This document shows positions 42,111 through 54,884 of a stretch of 64,000 nucleotides of DNA, one piece after another. Under the pieces are notes generated by a model. The model had not been told where the DNA came from, did no database searches, and saw nothing but the letters and a program-made list of their open reading frames with translations. Origin of the DNA: Ligula intestinalis (lineage: Eukaryota; Platyhelminthes; Cestoda; Diphyllobothriidea; Diphyllobothriidae); contig JAYGXS010000002.1 in NCBI GenBank assembly GCA_036362985.1, positions 16,000,761 through 16,064,760 on the forward strand, in the 5' to 3' direction. Every line of letters starts with the position of its first letter. Position 1 is the stretch's first letter. Made by a program: the position numbers and the translations under genes.

Positions 42111-44940
42111 ACCCCTTGTGTTTTGTGTGGGGGTCCAGGTCATGTGGGACAGATGCAGACAAGCTGTCTAGCTCTGGCATTCAGTGGGCCCAATTCTACC
42201 TCAGGTCTTTTGATTATGTCTTGACACCACGCCCAAGTGGGTGAGGGATGAGTGTGTGATAGACGCGTCACAAGTCTACTATCACCAGCAACTTATTCAC
42301 GCGCAAGTCCCTGTCCCTGCGTCCACCCTGCTACCAAACAAACTGCGGACGACGCCAGAATTGACTGTCATATATATTTAGGGCGGAACGGAGGATATCT
42401 AGTCAGCTCGATTTTTAAACATTCAGATGCCTTATCTTAAAAGCAATTGACAGTGCTTTGTGGGTCGCCTTCGTTATGCCTATCCTTTTAAAAAATCCTC
42501 ACGGCAGCACTTTGGCAGGATTCATGTTCGACTTTTCAGGCGGATATGAAGTGTTCGAAAAATGGAAATAACACAACCGACGTTCTTGGTGCTGTATGTA
42601 CCACCTCGATTTGAACCCACCCAGACGAGCAGATGAGCGCGGTAAGTTTTCACTACTTCGCAGAGCAGAATAAAAAACCTGCGCCCGTTTCCAAAGCCTT
42701 CTTAGGAAACCACCTCTCGCCCTTCGATTGCACTCCCTCATGCCAGCTCGGTTACTCCGGAGTATGCGGTGTCCGGGAGGTAGCACAAAAGGCTTTGCGG
42801 TCAAAGAAGGCCGTTTAATTTCTTTAACATTGAACGGAGGTTAGCCTGTATGCCTGAAAACCTCGCAGCCAGCCCACAGTGTTTCTATGGCGTGGCCGAT
42901 TGGTGGATTTTTCGTGACTTGCTCGCGTCGAAGCGAACTGTGCCAAAGCTCACGGCGGCTGTTCTCGATTTCTGGAAACGGCCAATCGCAGATGCCGCAA
43001 AGCTGGCCCCTGGCCCGACAACGAATCACACGCCTGCACGCGCAGGCAGACCAAATCAATGACCGCTGGCATGCCTGCTGCTAAATCAGGACTTAGAACC
43101 CGGCTGGCTTCCTGGCTGGTCGTGCGCTCCGAAGTCAAACTTATTTCTGCCTATTCTCTGTTCCTCTGTATGCAGAATAAACTATTCCTACTATTCTGGC
43201 CTTAACCGACTACTTTTCTCCTAAGGAACCACGGTCTGAAGATCGCAGTTGCTAGGGTTTAACTAACTTAACCCCCCTGCGATGGATTGAGGGTTGCGTT
43301 TTAATACTCCCTTCTTAATATGGCCTCTATGGCATTCCCACCCGGTTGGGATCTGATTTCCACCTCTTGTTATGTGAAACCCCGGTCCTTTGGACGCAGA
43401 CCAGGGGACAGAGGTGGTACGTCAAGGTGCGAGTTCATACCATGCCAGATACCTGATTCCACCTCAAGTGCTCAGCTGGAGAAATGACAGAGTACGACAG
43501 ATTCCGTGCAAGTCTAATAGCTTTAGTAACTATTTCACGCAGTCACTTCGGCTCCCAATATATAGTGGGACATTCGGTAGAGAGCTTCAGACTGCGATTA
43601 AACTGCCAAAAGCCTCCTCAACAAAATGCAACCACCTACATGTAGCCAAGCCTATTGTCTATCCCCTACGCCTACAGGTTGCAGATGGCAAAGCGATATC
43701 TAATGTCGATTAACCACGAATCCTACAGGCTCCCAGATCGAGTGAATGCTCGATAGTGAGTCACCAGCGACAACACGGATAGAGAGCGAAGGGCAATCAC
43801 ATAGGGTGCACGGCGCTTGGGCAAAAAAAGTAAACCTTTGTTACGGCAGCATTACAGCGTACAACCGCTCTGGGTTAAGGAATGAAGCCTGGTATAGACT
43901 GAGTATTAATTAAGGGTCCAATTTCACCAAAATTGTAAGCAATCATTTGAGCATACGATGTTCACAAGAACATACAAACTCTACAACCATGGTTCAGTAG
44001 AAGTGTGACGCGGTCAGCCAAATGGAATATTCAGCCAGTAAGGAAGTCCCGACCGCGACTCCCATAAAATCGGCATTAAAAGTCTAACAGTGTAGTGCCC
44101 GCAGACATGTCTCCGGGATCGACCCTAAATTTTGTTAATAGGGTTGTACCATTCATCGTTGTTAATAAGTAGGACGAGCTGTGTTTACCCTTCTAAGCTT
44201 AGTAATCGAGGCGACTATAGTGGAAAAACGATAACGGGTCCAGGCACTCCCTTGGAGAAGGCCCCATTACTCGTCCTAATTCGCTGGGGATGGCAGATCT
44301 GATGATGAACTGTAAATTGCAACCGACCCTTGGACTCGAAAAATGAGGGACATCGATACAAAGGCCTGCGATTCGGCAATGTGAGCTCCTGGCCACAGGT
44401 GGCTCACACTGCCGCCTTCGATGATAAAAGTTTCAGTGGACACCTAACGTAGCAAACAGAGAACGCGAATTTGCAGCTCAATCACAACGTATATTTACGC
44501 TAAAATAGATCTTAATTCCGATTCCTTCAGTCGGTCTGCCAAACTGACAGGCAGATTCAGCTGGCTCCTTTTTTAATGCGGTCTTGCAGCAAATAGCATG
44601 ACGACATATGCGAAAAAGTGAAAGAAATGAGTCTCGAGTGGGTGTCGTCCCAGATGACAGGCTACTCAGTCACTGCACTCACGTTCAACCCCACTAAACC
44701 TGATCTTATCATACCCATATAATATGATCGTGGTAGCAGATAAGAATGGATGCTACGCAAAGCTCCCATAAGCGGAGTCACCGTTGTCCAGTCAGCCACA
44801 CCTGTTCACGCCATTGATTCTACGCCCAATACCAGTGGACCCAATACCCGTACCGGATTAAGAGAGGACAAGCCAGGAGCTGGACAGATAATAGAACGTG
44901 AAAGGCGTATAGGTTTAAAAATGCGCTGATATATTGTTTG
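42111..44940. other. no gene recognised; GC-richer transposon-like tract
   Basis: Mixed composition, several ORFs of 60-107 codons on both strands without recognisable domains. Likely diverged repeat sequence; nothing could be named. Confidence 0.35.
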
Positions 44941-44948
44941 TACAGACC

Positions 44949-47900
44949 TCAGAGGAACAAGGCAGGACCAAGGGTATAAAACAAATGCACAATCATCATT
45001 AAGAGTGTCGCCACCATGACCGCATTTGCCAGACAAATCAGTTCCGCCTTTACGTCTGCCCAGGAGTCGATTCGTCCAAAGAGGAAGTAAATGCAACAGC
45101 GAAGCAGCCCAGTATTGCGATGGTGCTTTCGCCTTCGAGACTGCCATCCACCAGAGACCCCGCTTGCCAAAGAGAGGGGTGAGTTCTGGCTCTGCCGCCT
45201 AGCCACGCGTTGACTGATGCTAGTTATGTGACTGTCCACTTCCTCCCGATCCTCATTTGCTCGCTGCCAGCAGGAGTTCGGAGAGCGCCGGTAGGCGAAC
45301 TGAAAGGGCGCTGCGGACGCAGCGTACGCAGTTGGTGAACCGCCGAGACTGTAGGGCAAGGAGTAGAAGGACGGTGCAGTAGTGGGCGGCGGCAGTACAG
45401 CAGAGGCACATCGTTCCGTAGGCGGTGGTGGTGAGAGCAGGGGTGGGCGAAGGAACGTTGAGGTGGATCCCGTGGTTCGTTGCTGCGGCTTCGCGGAGCC
45501 CAAGGATAAATTCCGCATTGAGTAGAGGGGGTCGACTGTAGCTGCTGCTGCAGTCAGCACAGAGTCTGCTCCGGAAAAGGGCGACTGAGAAAACCTGGTC
45601 GACTGCTGGGAGACAACACTCTGCGCATCCCAGCCAACTGGCCAGGCCGCCTGGACACGCTGTTTCTGTTGGGCAAGGTCTTGAGCACAGAAGGGGAGCC
45701 AATGCCAGAGAAGGACCCCGAGGCCAGCGGAGACAGCGCAGCCTGCGACTGCAAGGAGCGCTAGAAGTGGCACCGAGGAGAGCAGTTGCAGCGCGGACTG
45801 CTTGCTCGCAAACTTGGACGGCGCCGAAGATGAAGAAGCCAAAGAGAGGAGAGAGCTAGCAGAGTAGACCAGCAGGCAGGTGTCAAGAAGGATCCAGAAG
45901 GGATTCGCCTTAGAGGAACCATGCTGCAGACGACGGCGCCGCCAATGTAAAATGACGAGGGCTGCTTGAGCAACGCACAGACCGGATAGCAGTAATTTAG
46001 AACTGGTAATAGGCGCCGCGAAAACCTTGAAATCCACCAGTCGACCGCAGTGCTCTGGGCGGAGACCGAGACGACGCAAAAACCCCACTAATGTAGAGGA
46101 TAACTGGTTGTATGGACCATAGCGGACGTAACAGAGGCGCGAAACGGCCTGTGTGTAGAGACGGGGACACAAGAAAAGCGTCCAACCAGTAAAAGAGACG
46201 AGTCGAAGGAGGAGCCTTAGAACGGAGCCGCTGTCCTCGTCAACGTGTGTGCTGTTCAGTTTCAAATGCCAAGCGGGAGGCGTTGATTTCGGACGACGAC
46301 GAGTTTGACACCAGGAGAGAAAATCCGGCAAAACTTTGGAGTCCGACTACATCATTTCGGGAGGAAAAATAACAACTATTGTTGGATGCAGGAGTCTATA
46401 ATCACTGATTGAATTACAAAGTTAAGTTGGCTAGCAAAAGATGGATCAGACGCACAAACTTGACCTATGGGATTCCAACTAGCTACGGAACAGTGTACTG
46501 GGTTACAGGTTACAGGAACCTATAACATGCTTAAAGGAACATGAGGTGTGGCCACAAAACGTCGTGTATTCTTGCACGAACCAGCCAGCAGAGCCAACGT
46601 AAGAAATGCCGAAATTGAATACACATAGGACAAGGCCGCCGCTTTGCAAAAACGACAGCATCAACGGACAGAATCCGCCACGCCAGTCGCGACGGAGCAC
46701 TAGCGATGTGTCATTTTAGGTTGCCAGATTTATTCGTCTGAGTAGGGGTCCGGCCGTCTTTCTGTTCTATAAATACCGGCGAAGCAGACAAAAGTTCAGG
46801 CGATTAATCTGACTTATTGTCTGCCTCCGCCGGCCACCGATGCCCCCATCGCTTGTCGATGTGAACTTGCGCCGCTTTTGTCCGCGCATGTTACAATCGC
46901 CTGCTGCTAGACGTTGTCGGGGAAAGACAGCAAATGGATCCCGGAGGACTAGCGTATAACGCTCGTCGCAGCAAACGGTGCCTGTGTGGTTTTCAGATTT
47001 TGTACGTTTTGACAGGTAACGCGAATTTTCTCCCGCATGCCAGTTCGTATATTTGACATTCAGTTGGCTGGCGGAGGTCCAGAACGGTCAGTCCTTGGGG
47101 GAGGTTTTGTACTGCCTGTGAAAGACTGCCACACAAATATAAACAATCAGATGGAAACACTACAAGCATGATCCCCAGATAGGATAGGAAGGCAATAACA
47201 ATTAGCAATGCACAACAAGATTAAGGCCGTACAGCCCGAGATAGGTCACTCAATTATCGGTTTTTCATGAGCCCTATTTGTAAAATTACATAGCGTGGAG
47301 GCACTGACACCTGTTGATGAACGGTCACTGAAAGTTAACGGAACCCACTTATCCCGCTCTTTCTTGGACCTCAGTTCTCCGGCCTTGACAGCAACCGTAC
47401 ATCGGCTAGTAGGCAGATGGTATTGCCAGCAAAGGCAAGGGAGACTGGAATGGCCATTTCTGGCTTATTAGCCGTCGTCAGTCGGTCATACCCAATCCCA
47501 GTTGGTGCAACAGCGAAGCTTGAACTCGCCATCTTTTCGATCAGAAGCTAACACCCTCACTATTGAGCCACGAGCTGGTTGTTTAGGTCGGGAGATATTG
47601 ACACTCGTTGATAAACGTTCGCCGACCGCTAACCGAACTGGCTTGTGCTACTCCGTCTTTGCCTTGGGCCTCAATTATTGGGCAGCAGTAGCAGCGAGTA
47701 CTATAGGTAGATAGTAGTCACCAATAGAGGCAGCCATTATTGTGTTACTTAGTGGAGATATATGTATATTTGGGCGCGCCATCACGTGAGATGCTAAACT
47801 ATCCATCGGGCACTATGTAACAGAGAAGGTTAGTATTTCTGGTGCATTTGTCTTCTTTGTTTAATGTTACACGTGCATTCTACCCACAACGGATTCTAAG

Positions 47901-50746
47901 CAGTATTCTGGTGGCCGAGGATAAGAATAGGGGACTCAAATCTGGAAACGGTGGATTGTTCAATCAATCTTCAAAAAGTCAAAAAACCGTAATCTAAACC
48001 TTTGAATGTGGCATCTGACATTGTAAGAAATGTAAATAAGGTGCAACATTAAAAGAGTTGCTGATGGATCGTGGGAAAATATCGATGAATAGAGAACTGG
48101 AAATTAGTCCGCATTAAAATGGGGATCTCTAATAAATTAGTAGTAATAGGTGCTGAGTGCGGTGAGATACACGACTCGAGTTAATATTCTTGAGGTCGGC
48201 AACTTTTATTCAAAAAAATCAGTTGAAGTTAGATACTCATTACGTTAATTTCGCCAGGAAAGAAGTGGCCATAAAAACATCCACAGGCATGCGTCCTGCC
48301 AAACAAAACAGCCTAGGCTCCGCAACCCACATATAAAACCAAACACAAACCACTTCCAACTACTTACTAAACAAAAGTAGACGTATTTTTACAATACAAA
48401 ATGCTGATCTAAAAGTCCAACAAGAGAAATTGTTGCGTACAGGCGACATGAGAAAAGTGCTACGCTCGACGGTTCTTATTTCTAGTCCTTACTTACGGGT
48501 TGACGAAAAACTACCTCTTTTAGAAGGCAAACGCTTTTTTAGGGAAGACCATCGCAAAACAACGATCATTATCCAAACGAGGACTACTACAAACACTTTT
48601 GAGTAGCTTGTTGACGCAGCTGCAGAACAGGGCTGGTTGCTTTTGGAAACTGAAGCTTCTACCACGGAGCAGCACCGATAAACTTCACACCCACTTCTGA
48701 CTCCTAGGCCCATGGATACGACGAATAATGCAATATTTCCCGGAAGCTCTGAAAGATTTCTCGTCCCTGGAAATGATACAATGCATGCAACCTTTCCAAG
48801 AGATATTATGGTAGCTATTTATTTTGGCTATGCAGGCACGGTTTTCTGAGCTGGGTACCTTTAGACACGTTCTTTTGTAAGGAATAACTACTCCAAACTA
48901 CTCTTATGGACTTAACAAAAGCAGGGAATTTATTTGCATGGCTTAAAACTCTGTGTTCGTTGTCGCAATTCAAAATTATGTCAAGCATTTTGCCCGAAAA
49001 TGTTGCAACGCATGCAACCGTTCCAGTATATATATTAGTGATAACGAGTCAATAAAACATTTAGGTTTTCTACGAATGTTTACTTTTCATATAGAATGCG
49101 AATGTATTCACATCTGCTCTGAACACTTTGGCTTTGCACTGTCACGCTAAGAGCTCAATTAATAGATAACCGAAGGAGATATTAACAGGTGAAAAACGCT
49201 CACTGATGTCGGCAATTCCAAAAACAGCAAAAAGATACCGTAGGGTCGCAGTGTTATCGACGAAAACTTGTTTTAGTGTCGGATACCGGAAGAAAAGTCG
49301 GATTAACTTAGTGTGAAGTAGTTAAAAATATTGCTTTGCATGGCTAAGCCAAAAACAAGTCATTTAAATAGGCTGAACTCGTTGATGAAAGTTCACCTGA
49401 CTGCTAACGGTACCCATCCGTCTCTGCCTCTGGCGAGACCCAAGGCAAAACAGGACAGATGTTTCCCATTAGCGGTCAGGTGAACGCTCATCAACGAGTG
49501 TCAATAGCTCCTGAACTAAACCGGCTAGATGACAAGCTCGTGGCTCAATGTTTAGAGCGTTTGACTCTGATCTAAAAGGTCGCGAGTTTGAGGCTCGAGT
49601 GAGGTTTCATTTGGGTCTGGGTATGACTGGCTGACTAGAGCTAGAAAGGGCCATTCCAATCTCCCTTGTCCTTATCGACAATACTATTTGCCTTTAAGCT
49701 GAACTAATCATCTTTTCGTCTCGAAAAAATGGACTCGAGGATTTATGGAGGATGTAAAATGAAAAGAAATGGATTTCGAATTGTAACAAAGAGCACGGAT
49801 TTTTACGCCGTGTAAATTATGTTCCTGCTTTTGTTTAGTCCAGGGGCTAATTCAGAGTTATTATTCCTCATAAAAGAACGTGTCAAAAGGTACAAGGCTT
49901 GGAAACTGATGCCTGTATTGGGAGAAATACTGGTACAGCTGAACCCTCGGCTTCCATTTTTTTGTCATAGGGTCCGCCATCGGGGTATAGATAAAATGCT
50001 TTTTATAGGAGCACTCTGGCATAGACATAGCATACCGTGAGATAGCTATTTCGGGCTATTGGCCCTATTGCTTTTTGAAATATACGAATAACCTAAATTC
50101 CGCTAGCTCTGATTTCTATTGCTAGTATAGACTACATTTTTGCTGCGGTCGTAGGGTAAACTTGTCAGGCGCTGAAAATGGATAACGCAAGAGCGTCCAC
50201 AGTACCCACCTGTAAGACTCGTGCCCTGACTTTCACCTTGCAGGGTGAGCAGAGGTCATAGCGCGTTTCCAGGTTTTGGCGAAAGGCTTCAATTTCAACA
50301 TCCCATTTGGAATCGGCGCTGGCTTCAAACCGGGAGAGTTCAAGCAGCTTTTGCTCCTGTTTTTGCGCACAGACAGCACAGAGGACGTTCGAGTGTGAAA
50401 CGAAGGCTTCCTTGGACTAGGTGGATATTGTTGTAAATAGGATTAATGCGACGCTTACCTGGCTTACAAATGCAGAAGGATTGCCGGTGGTTTGGTACAT
50501 TTCCGGAATTTCCTTATTGTAGTCACCAGACGGTGTAAAACCGTTGTACTGTTTGCATGCAGAACAGACAAATGCATTTCGGGCCGACACGTGAATTTTA
50601 TTGGGAGCGTTGCAGAACCAGCAATGGACAAGGACATAACGATTCTTAATCCAACGACAAATCTGCACGACTAAAACGCACAGAGTGGACAGAAACAGGA
50701 ACCACAAGACCATGAGAAGAATATCTGCTTCGCTGTGGACCACCAT
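44949..50746 (-). CDS. TMEM201/SAMP1-like inner nuclear membrane protein
   Basis: Exons 50746-50459, 50416-50210 and 46346-44949 join in phase 0 to give about 630 residues (human TMEM201 is close to 660). The start is the first ATG after an upstream open stretch. Order: N-terminal membrane segment (ILLMVLWFLFLSTLCVLVVQ), then the Ima1-type zinc-binding domain with four CxxC motifs (CWFC, CSAC, CAVC, CSPC) and the family signature KQYNGFTPSGDYNKEIP. Several membrane segments follow in exon 3, a long Ser/Pro-rich nucleoplasmic loop, and a C-terminal membrane segment (CLANAVMVATLLMMIVHLFY). The family links the inner nuclear membrane to the LINC complex and spindle. Intron 1 is only 42 nt (GTAAGC...CCTAG); intron 2 is 3.9 kb and holds SINEs. 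Confidence 0.85.
47404..47690 (-). mobile_element. tRNA-derived SINE, copy C (in TMEM201 intron 2)
   Basis: The minus strand carries CCAAGGCAAAGACGGAG, TTAGCGGTCGGCGAACG, ATCAACGAGTGTCAATA, then A box TGGCTCAATAG and B box GAGTTCAAGCT, then the hammerhead part and CCCTTGCC...GCAATACCATCTGCC. The same order occurs at 49439-49692, giving a repeat unit longer than the SINE copies A and B. Same transcriptional strand as the host gene. Confidence 0.7.
47443..47487 (-). ncRNA. hammerhead ribozyme in SINE copy C
   Basis: Minus strand: GACCGA, core CTGACGA (position 7 is free to vary), stem II GGCT-AATA-AGCC, GAAA, stem III ATGGCCAT (palindrome), cleavage-site T, then CCAGTC. Stem I is damaged on its 5' strand only: copy D reads GACTGG there, the exact complement of CCAGTC. 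Stem III differs from copy B (AAGGCCTT) by a compensated change that keeps the palindrome. Confidence 0.65.
49439..49692 (+). mobile_element. tRNA-derived SINE, copy D (in TMEM201 intron 2)
   Basis: Plus-strand counterpart of copy C: CCCAAGGCAAAACAGG, TTAGCGGTCAGGTGAACG, CATCAACGAGTGTCAATAG, A box TGGCTCAATGT, B box GAGTTTGAGGC, GGGTATGACTGG, hammerhead relic, CCATTCCAATCTCCCTTG. It lies antisense to the host gene. Upstream, 49379-49408 is the inverted counterpart of 49469-49499 (CTCGTTGATGAAAGTTCACC against GGTGAACGCTCATCAACGAG). Confidence 0.65.
49625..49661 (+). ncRNA. hammerhead relic in SINE copy D
   Basis: GACTGG, CTGACTA, a stem II shortened to six bases, GAAA, GGGCCATT, CCAATC. The 5' strand of stem I is intact, and its 3' strand has one change from CCAGTC. 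The shortened stem II and broken stem III palindrome make it inactive, but it confirms the consensus stem I. Confidence 0.5.
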
Positions 50747-52395
50747 TTCTACAAGGATGGGAAAAAACTGTGTAAGGAAGAAGGGGAGGTTAGGGAAATG
50801 TACAATGCTCAAGTTACTTTGAGACTCCAACTTAAAAAGTGACTGATTTTGGCCAGTTGCAAACTAGGATTAGAGAAGATACTGGTGGCTTTTCCGGAAG
50901 GACAAACTTGTCCCATGCAAATAAGGAACATAGTTTCTAATTCCTTTGACACACATAGCAGCTTAGAGTGAACTTTTATGTTGTGGAAGACAGTGGGAGC
51001 TCTACATTTTCTGGTATACTTTTTAACACACTTCTGACATCTACACAATACTCAGGCACCTATAGCCTGTAAGATAAGTGCGAACGTCCCCATTATGGGA
51101 GATAAGCATGAAATAAAAACGGCAGGAAAAAAATTAAATTCCTAAACGAATTGTCTCAAAAGAAACAATAGGAGAGTCAGACATAACGTCTGGAAACTTT
51201 TTTAAGTCGGCGTGGGCGGAGGGTGTGGACATGGGAAAAAAATGAGCCTTTGTCTAATAAATTAGCAGCTTGAGTTATGGATGGCTGTTAATCGCAAACA
51301 ACCTCCCGGACAATTATTGCAACAACTTGAAGATGTGGTAGCTAAAAGGCTTCATCTCGCTAAGCGGATAACCGCATGATGTCTTCTAATGTCTTCTTTT
51401 CAAGAAGTGGCGAACTCTAGTCATGAGGCACTGTCGCATTGCAGCGATTTTTTTAAGTTCACTGGGCGAGAAGTAGTGACACCAAACACTGACTTTAGCG
51501 GAGGTGCCACTCTGCTAGGAAGCCTTGTTGTGGCAAAAACACAGTATCCCGTTACCGATAGCTTCCGTAATTAGATAATTATGCGTCACCGTATAGACTG
51601 AAAAAAATATGTTGCCAATAAGGAATATAAAAGAGTGTAATAAAGTTGCTGTTGATAAGAAGGCCGTTTATGTTTAATCTAATGTTCAACTTTGGTCGAA
51701 ATGTTTGCAATAACGCCTTCATTTACATTGTTAGTAGTAGAAGTACAGTACATGGGACCATCTACTAACCCAGCGACTGTCGTGGAATCCTCAAATTTTG
51801 CCAACTTTCGAAGCTTGTTCGGTGTGACTTATTAGTTAGAACCAATGACTCCTAAGATTCCATCCTGTAGATATTGTCGTCGTCAACTTAGGGTGTTGGT
51901 GAACGAGAACACAAGTCTGGGATTCGGCTGAGATTTACTAGGTTCCTGGTGTTTACATAATCTCGGAACTGGACGAATTATAAAGTCAATTCATCCGCCT
52001 ACCTGACAACGATAACTTGATTTCGTATTTGGTTAAGGCCTACCCTCACAATATCAGTTTTAACAAAATCCTATAACAAACTTCTCGAATTCGGTCGGGT
52101 GCCTGATAGGAATTACTTAGAATGGTATTCATTCGACATGAGGAGCCCACGACACATAGAAAGATCACCCGCAGTAGCGAATGCCTGGCGAATAACTCTT
52201 AAGTGAAGCTGAACTAGCCATCCCAGCAGCGCTGCGAACTGAAGAACGCAGGCTACAGATGCAATTAAAATTTACCCTCATCAGTTTATACTTCGATTAG
52301 CTCCCTGACGGTATAGAGAACCACGATCGAATATTGGTGGAATGACACCGCGGACAATTTCGCCCAAAAGTCAAATCAGTATAAGTCTAGCACTG
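50747..52395. other. upstream of TMEM201; no further gene recognised
   Basis: Would contain the promoter and any 5' UTR of the minus-strand gene; no clear TATA box or additional exon could be fixed. Right of 51.1 kb only short, featureless ORFs were seen. Confidence 0.4.
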
Positions 52396-52399
52396 TCAG

Positions 52400-52640
52400 T
52401 AAACTAAGCACATAGTTGGCAGTTGGGGCCATTTCCTGGCTATGAATTTGTCTGTTGGAAAGATGGTTGCAGAGCGAATTTTATGAACGTGGTGCGAACC
52501 TCATTGTTCGGTTAGTTCCAAGCGAGTCATATCTTCTGAGCTCACTAGTCATGCTTCACAGCCGTATAAAAGGACTGTTTCAACAGAAACGTATATTCGT
52601 AGTTTATCCTTTTATCGCGTTGATTTTAGAGGCCTTTACT
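52400..52640 (-). pseudogene. RTE-type LINE reverse transcriptase relic
   Basis: The minus strand reads RIYVSVETVLLYGCEA, then (stop) SSEDMTRLELTEQ and HHVHKIRSATIF. VLLYGCExW followed by EDxxRLE is the hallmark post-palm block of RTE-type non-LTR elements. Only about 60 codons are traceable. Confidence 0.55.
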
Positions 52641-54115
52641 AATTCTGACAAAGACCGCACGCGTTTGTTAGCGATTTATGGAATCCCCTTTCTCGTTCCG
52701 CTTTTGACGAAATTTTTTCGAAGAGAATAGTAGAATTGAGACCTGCTTTGAAATGATATAAAACCACTTCGTCTTTGTCTGCGGTAGAAAGCGATGGATA
52801 GGCAGCGGACGTTAACTACATTTAAGCCTCCGCAAACAGCTCGGGGGATTCCCTTGGCCGGCGGCCGCCGTCGGCGATGAATGAGTTGGTGAACACCACC
52901 TTCAATCGCCAACGAGGGTTGGATACTTCATCGCGAAGAGCTGCTTCCCCAAATCCGAGCTGTATGCACGAAAATATGGTTCAACACATGTCATGGATCC
53001 TCCAACCGTGGTAGTAGAATTATCACTAATCGCCTTGATATTCAGAAATGCCAGCTAACTATTGTAGTGCAAACAGTTTAGGTAGCAAGGGCAACTTTTT
53101 CTTTCAATGCAAGGACGATCCAGAGTCGGTGTTTTCTGGATCACTAAGGTGACAGTCCTTGCTATAATAGGTCGTATTTAAATGAAGGACCTTGAAGCGA
53201 TTTACGCCGTTCTGCAGCCGAAGTGACTTTAACGCTATGTATCACATAACTCGTCAACAAAAAGTTACCAGGGATAAAATATGCCAAAAAAACATTAGGA
53301 TTAGGATCGAAATTTGTTTATCACTCCAGTAGACCGTAGTCTACACACGCAGGACTAATACCCGAGGAAATTGATTAATAAAGAATAATTAATAAGTAAT
53401 AAATGGGTCGTTCTGCCACGAAAGGGGTTCCACTGCAAAGCGAAAGCCGCCTTTATGGCCGATCGCTATGTATCTCTATAAATAGATATTAGATAGATAT
53501 CTATAATGGGGTTCAAAATAGATTTCGACTAGATATTAGAATCTCTATGCATAGAGATTCCTTAGACCCTCCATAGACGTAGATTGCTACTAGGGTTCGA
53601 GAGGAAAAAATAGGACTTCCATGGAAGTCCCGAGCGCTAGTAAACGAGCACCCCTACATTGAATACTGCAATTTGACATTATAAAGCTAAATATAGACTT
53701 ATTTCACAATCTATCTCTTCGAAAAAACCTCTGTGCAAAACGCACCTCACAAAAGAAAATAAGTCTCAAAAGCACACGGCGCACCCCAAAGATGGGCGGA
53801 AATCACAGAACGTGTACACTGTTTACTAGTGTATTAAACACCACTCTTTTGCGAATATTCCGAGCGCCATCAAGTAAAGATTTTATATTCCAAAATAGGA
53901 TTAAAGGCTGTACATGTAACCATAAGGCGCCTTCGGCGTTAAGTTTTAGTACTATTGTGACCAAAATAATACACTATTTGACAGGTATTTCTCGGAAGTA
54001 AAAACCATTATCGCAAAATATGCACCTGGTCCCATTCAAAGCTACATTCACATGGGTCATTCTACAGACCTATAACTTAGGGGAAGTGGATTCAGGGTTT
54101 CAAGTGGGTTGTTTA
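52641..54115. other. no gene; short palindromic region
   Basis: AT-rich. At 53478-53570 there are repeated AGATATTAGAT/ATAGATATCT strings and a perfect 20-bp palindrome at 53540-53559. No ORF recognised. Confidence 0.4.
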
Positions 54116-54127
54116 TGTGATTGAAGT

Positions 54128-54808
54128 TTGACTCTGCTAGAGCCCTGGCCTGCTAAAGACCGACCAAAGCCCTCAGTTTTATCGCAAGACCGAACTTGGA
54201 GCACGCCTAGTGAACAAAAAGCAAGACAACCACTTCAAGAGGAGACTTCTGAAGAAGAGAAAGTTGAATTGGACCAAAAAGCAAACGTTTACTTAGAAGA
54301 AAATGCTACCAGCAAAATGTCCATAGAATCTTTCACAGATCTGGACTTCGAAACCCCTGCTGTTATTCTGCTTCAATGCGATGTGACCACGGCCCAAGCT
54401 CGAGCCAACCGTAAGTAACATATAGTGATACAGGGTTCACTAGAATCAACGGCTACAGTTGCTGGGGATAAGGTGGAGCACGATCGAGGTCTCATTTGGC
54501 AGTACGCTAACTCATTGCTAACAGGCACTGAGTCTGTAAAAATTCTCAAAACAGATAGAAAAGGTAAGGATCAGCCGCAGGATGGTTCAAGCTCTCGGCC
54601 TCCACCATTAAAGGTCATTTGGGACACCGAAGCGCAGGCCCAGCTTCTGCTAGAAAGAAAATCGTCTCTGCGGACCATGCATGCTGTAGTTTTCTTTCAG
54701 CTGGATTATGAACCAAAGGAAATCGGGAAAATGCGACTTTTGAAAAACGACCTAAACGACCGGAAGAACAAAGGCGAAACCGGCCTACAAATAAAGGAGG
54801 ATAAATAG
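54128..54808 (+). pseudogene. CR1-like LINE A: ORF1 protein fragment
   Basis: Two frames (to 54418, then from 54425) form an ORF1-like product: an acidic, Lys/Glu-rich part followed by RPPPLKVIWDTEAQAQLLLE, then DYEPKEIGKMRLLKNDLNDR and GETGLQIKEDK. The RPxPLKVxxxxxxxAxxLL and RxLxxELxxRKxxGExxLxI order is typical of ORF1 C-termini in flatworm CR1-like LINEs. Broken by a shift and stop at 54418. Confidence 0.65.
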
Positions 54809-54884
54809 TCCACATAGGTGGAAAACTTAACCAAGGTCAATCGGCCGGTTCAAGAAGATACCATAAGCAATAGCGTCCACTGCC

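Noticed and set aside
46993..47208. Minus-strand ORF in the same intron considered as a luminal-loop exon
   Set aside because: No good donor in phase, and the homologous segment is already encoded in the last exon.
48497..48619. Candidate membrane-segment exon in the TMEM201 intron (VFVVVLVWIMIVVL) with CTGCAG acceptor and GTAAGT donor
   Set aside because: Its phase does not fit exon 2 (phase 0), and direct joining of exons 2 and 3 already aligns with the family over the whole length.
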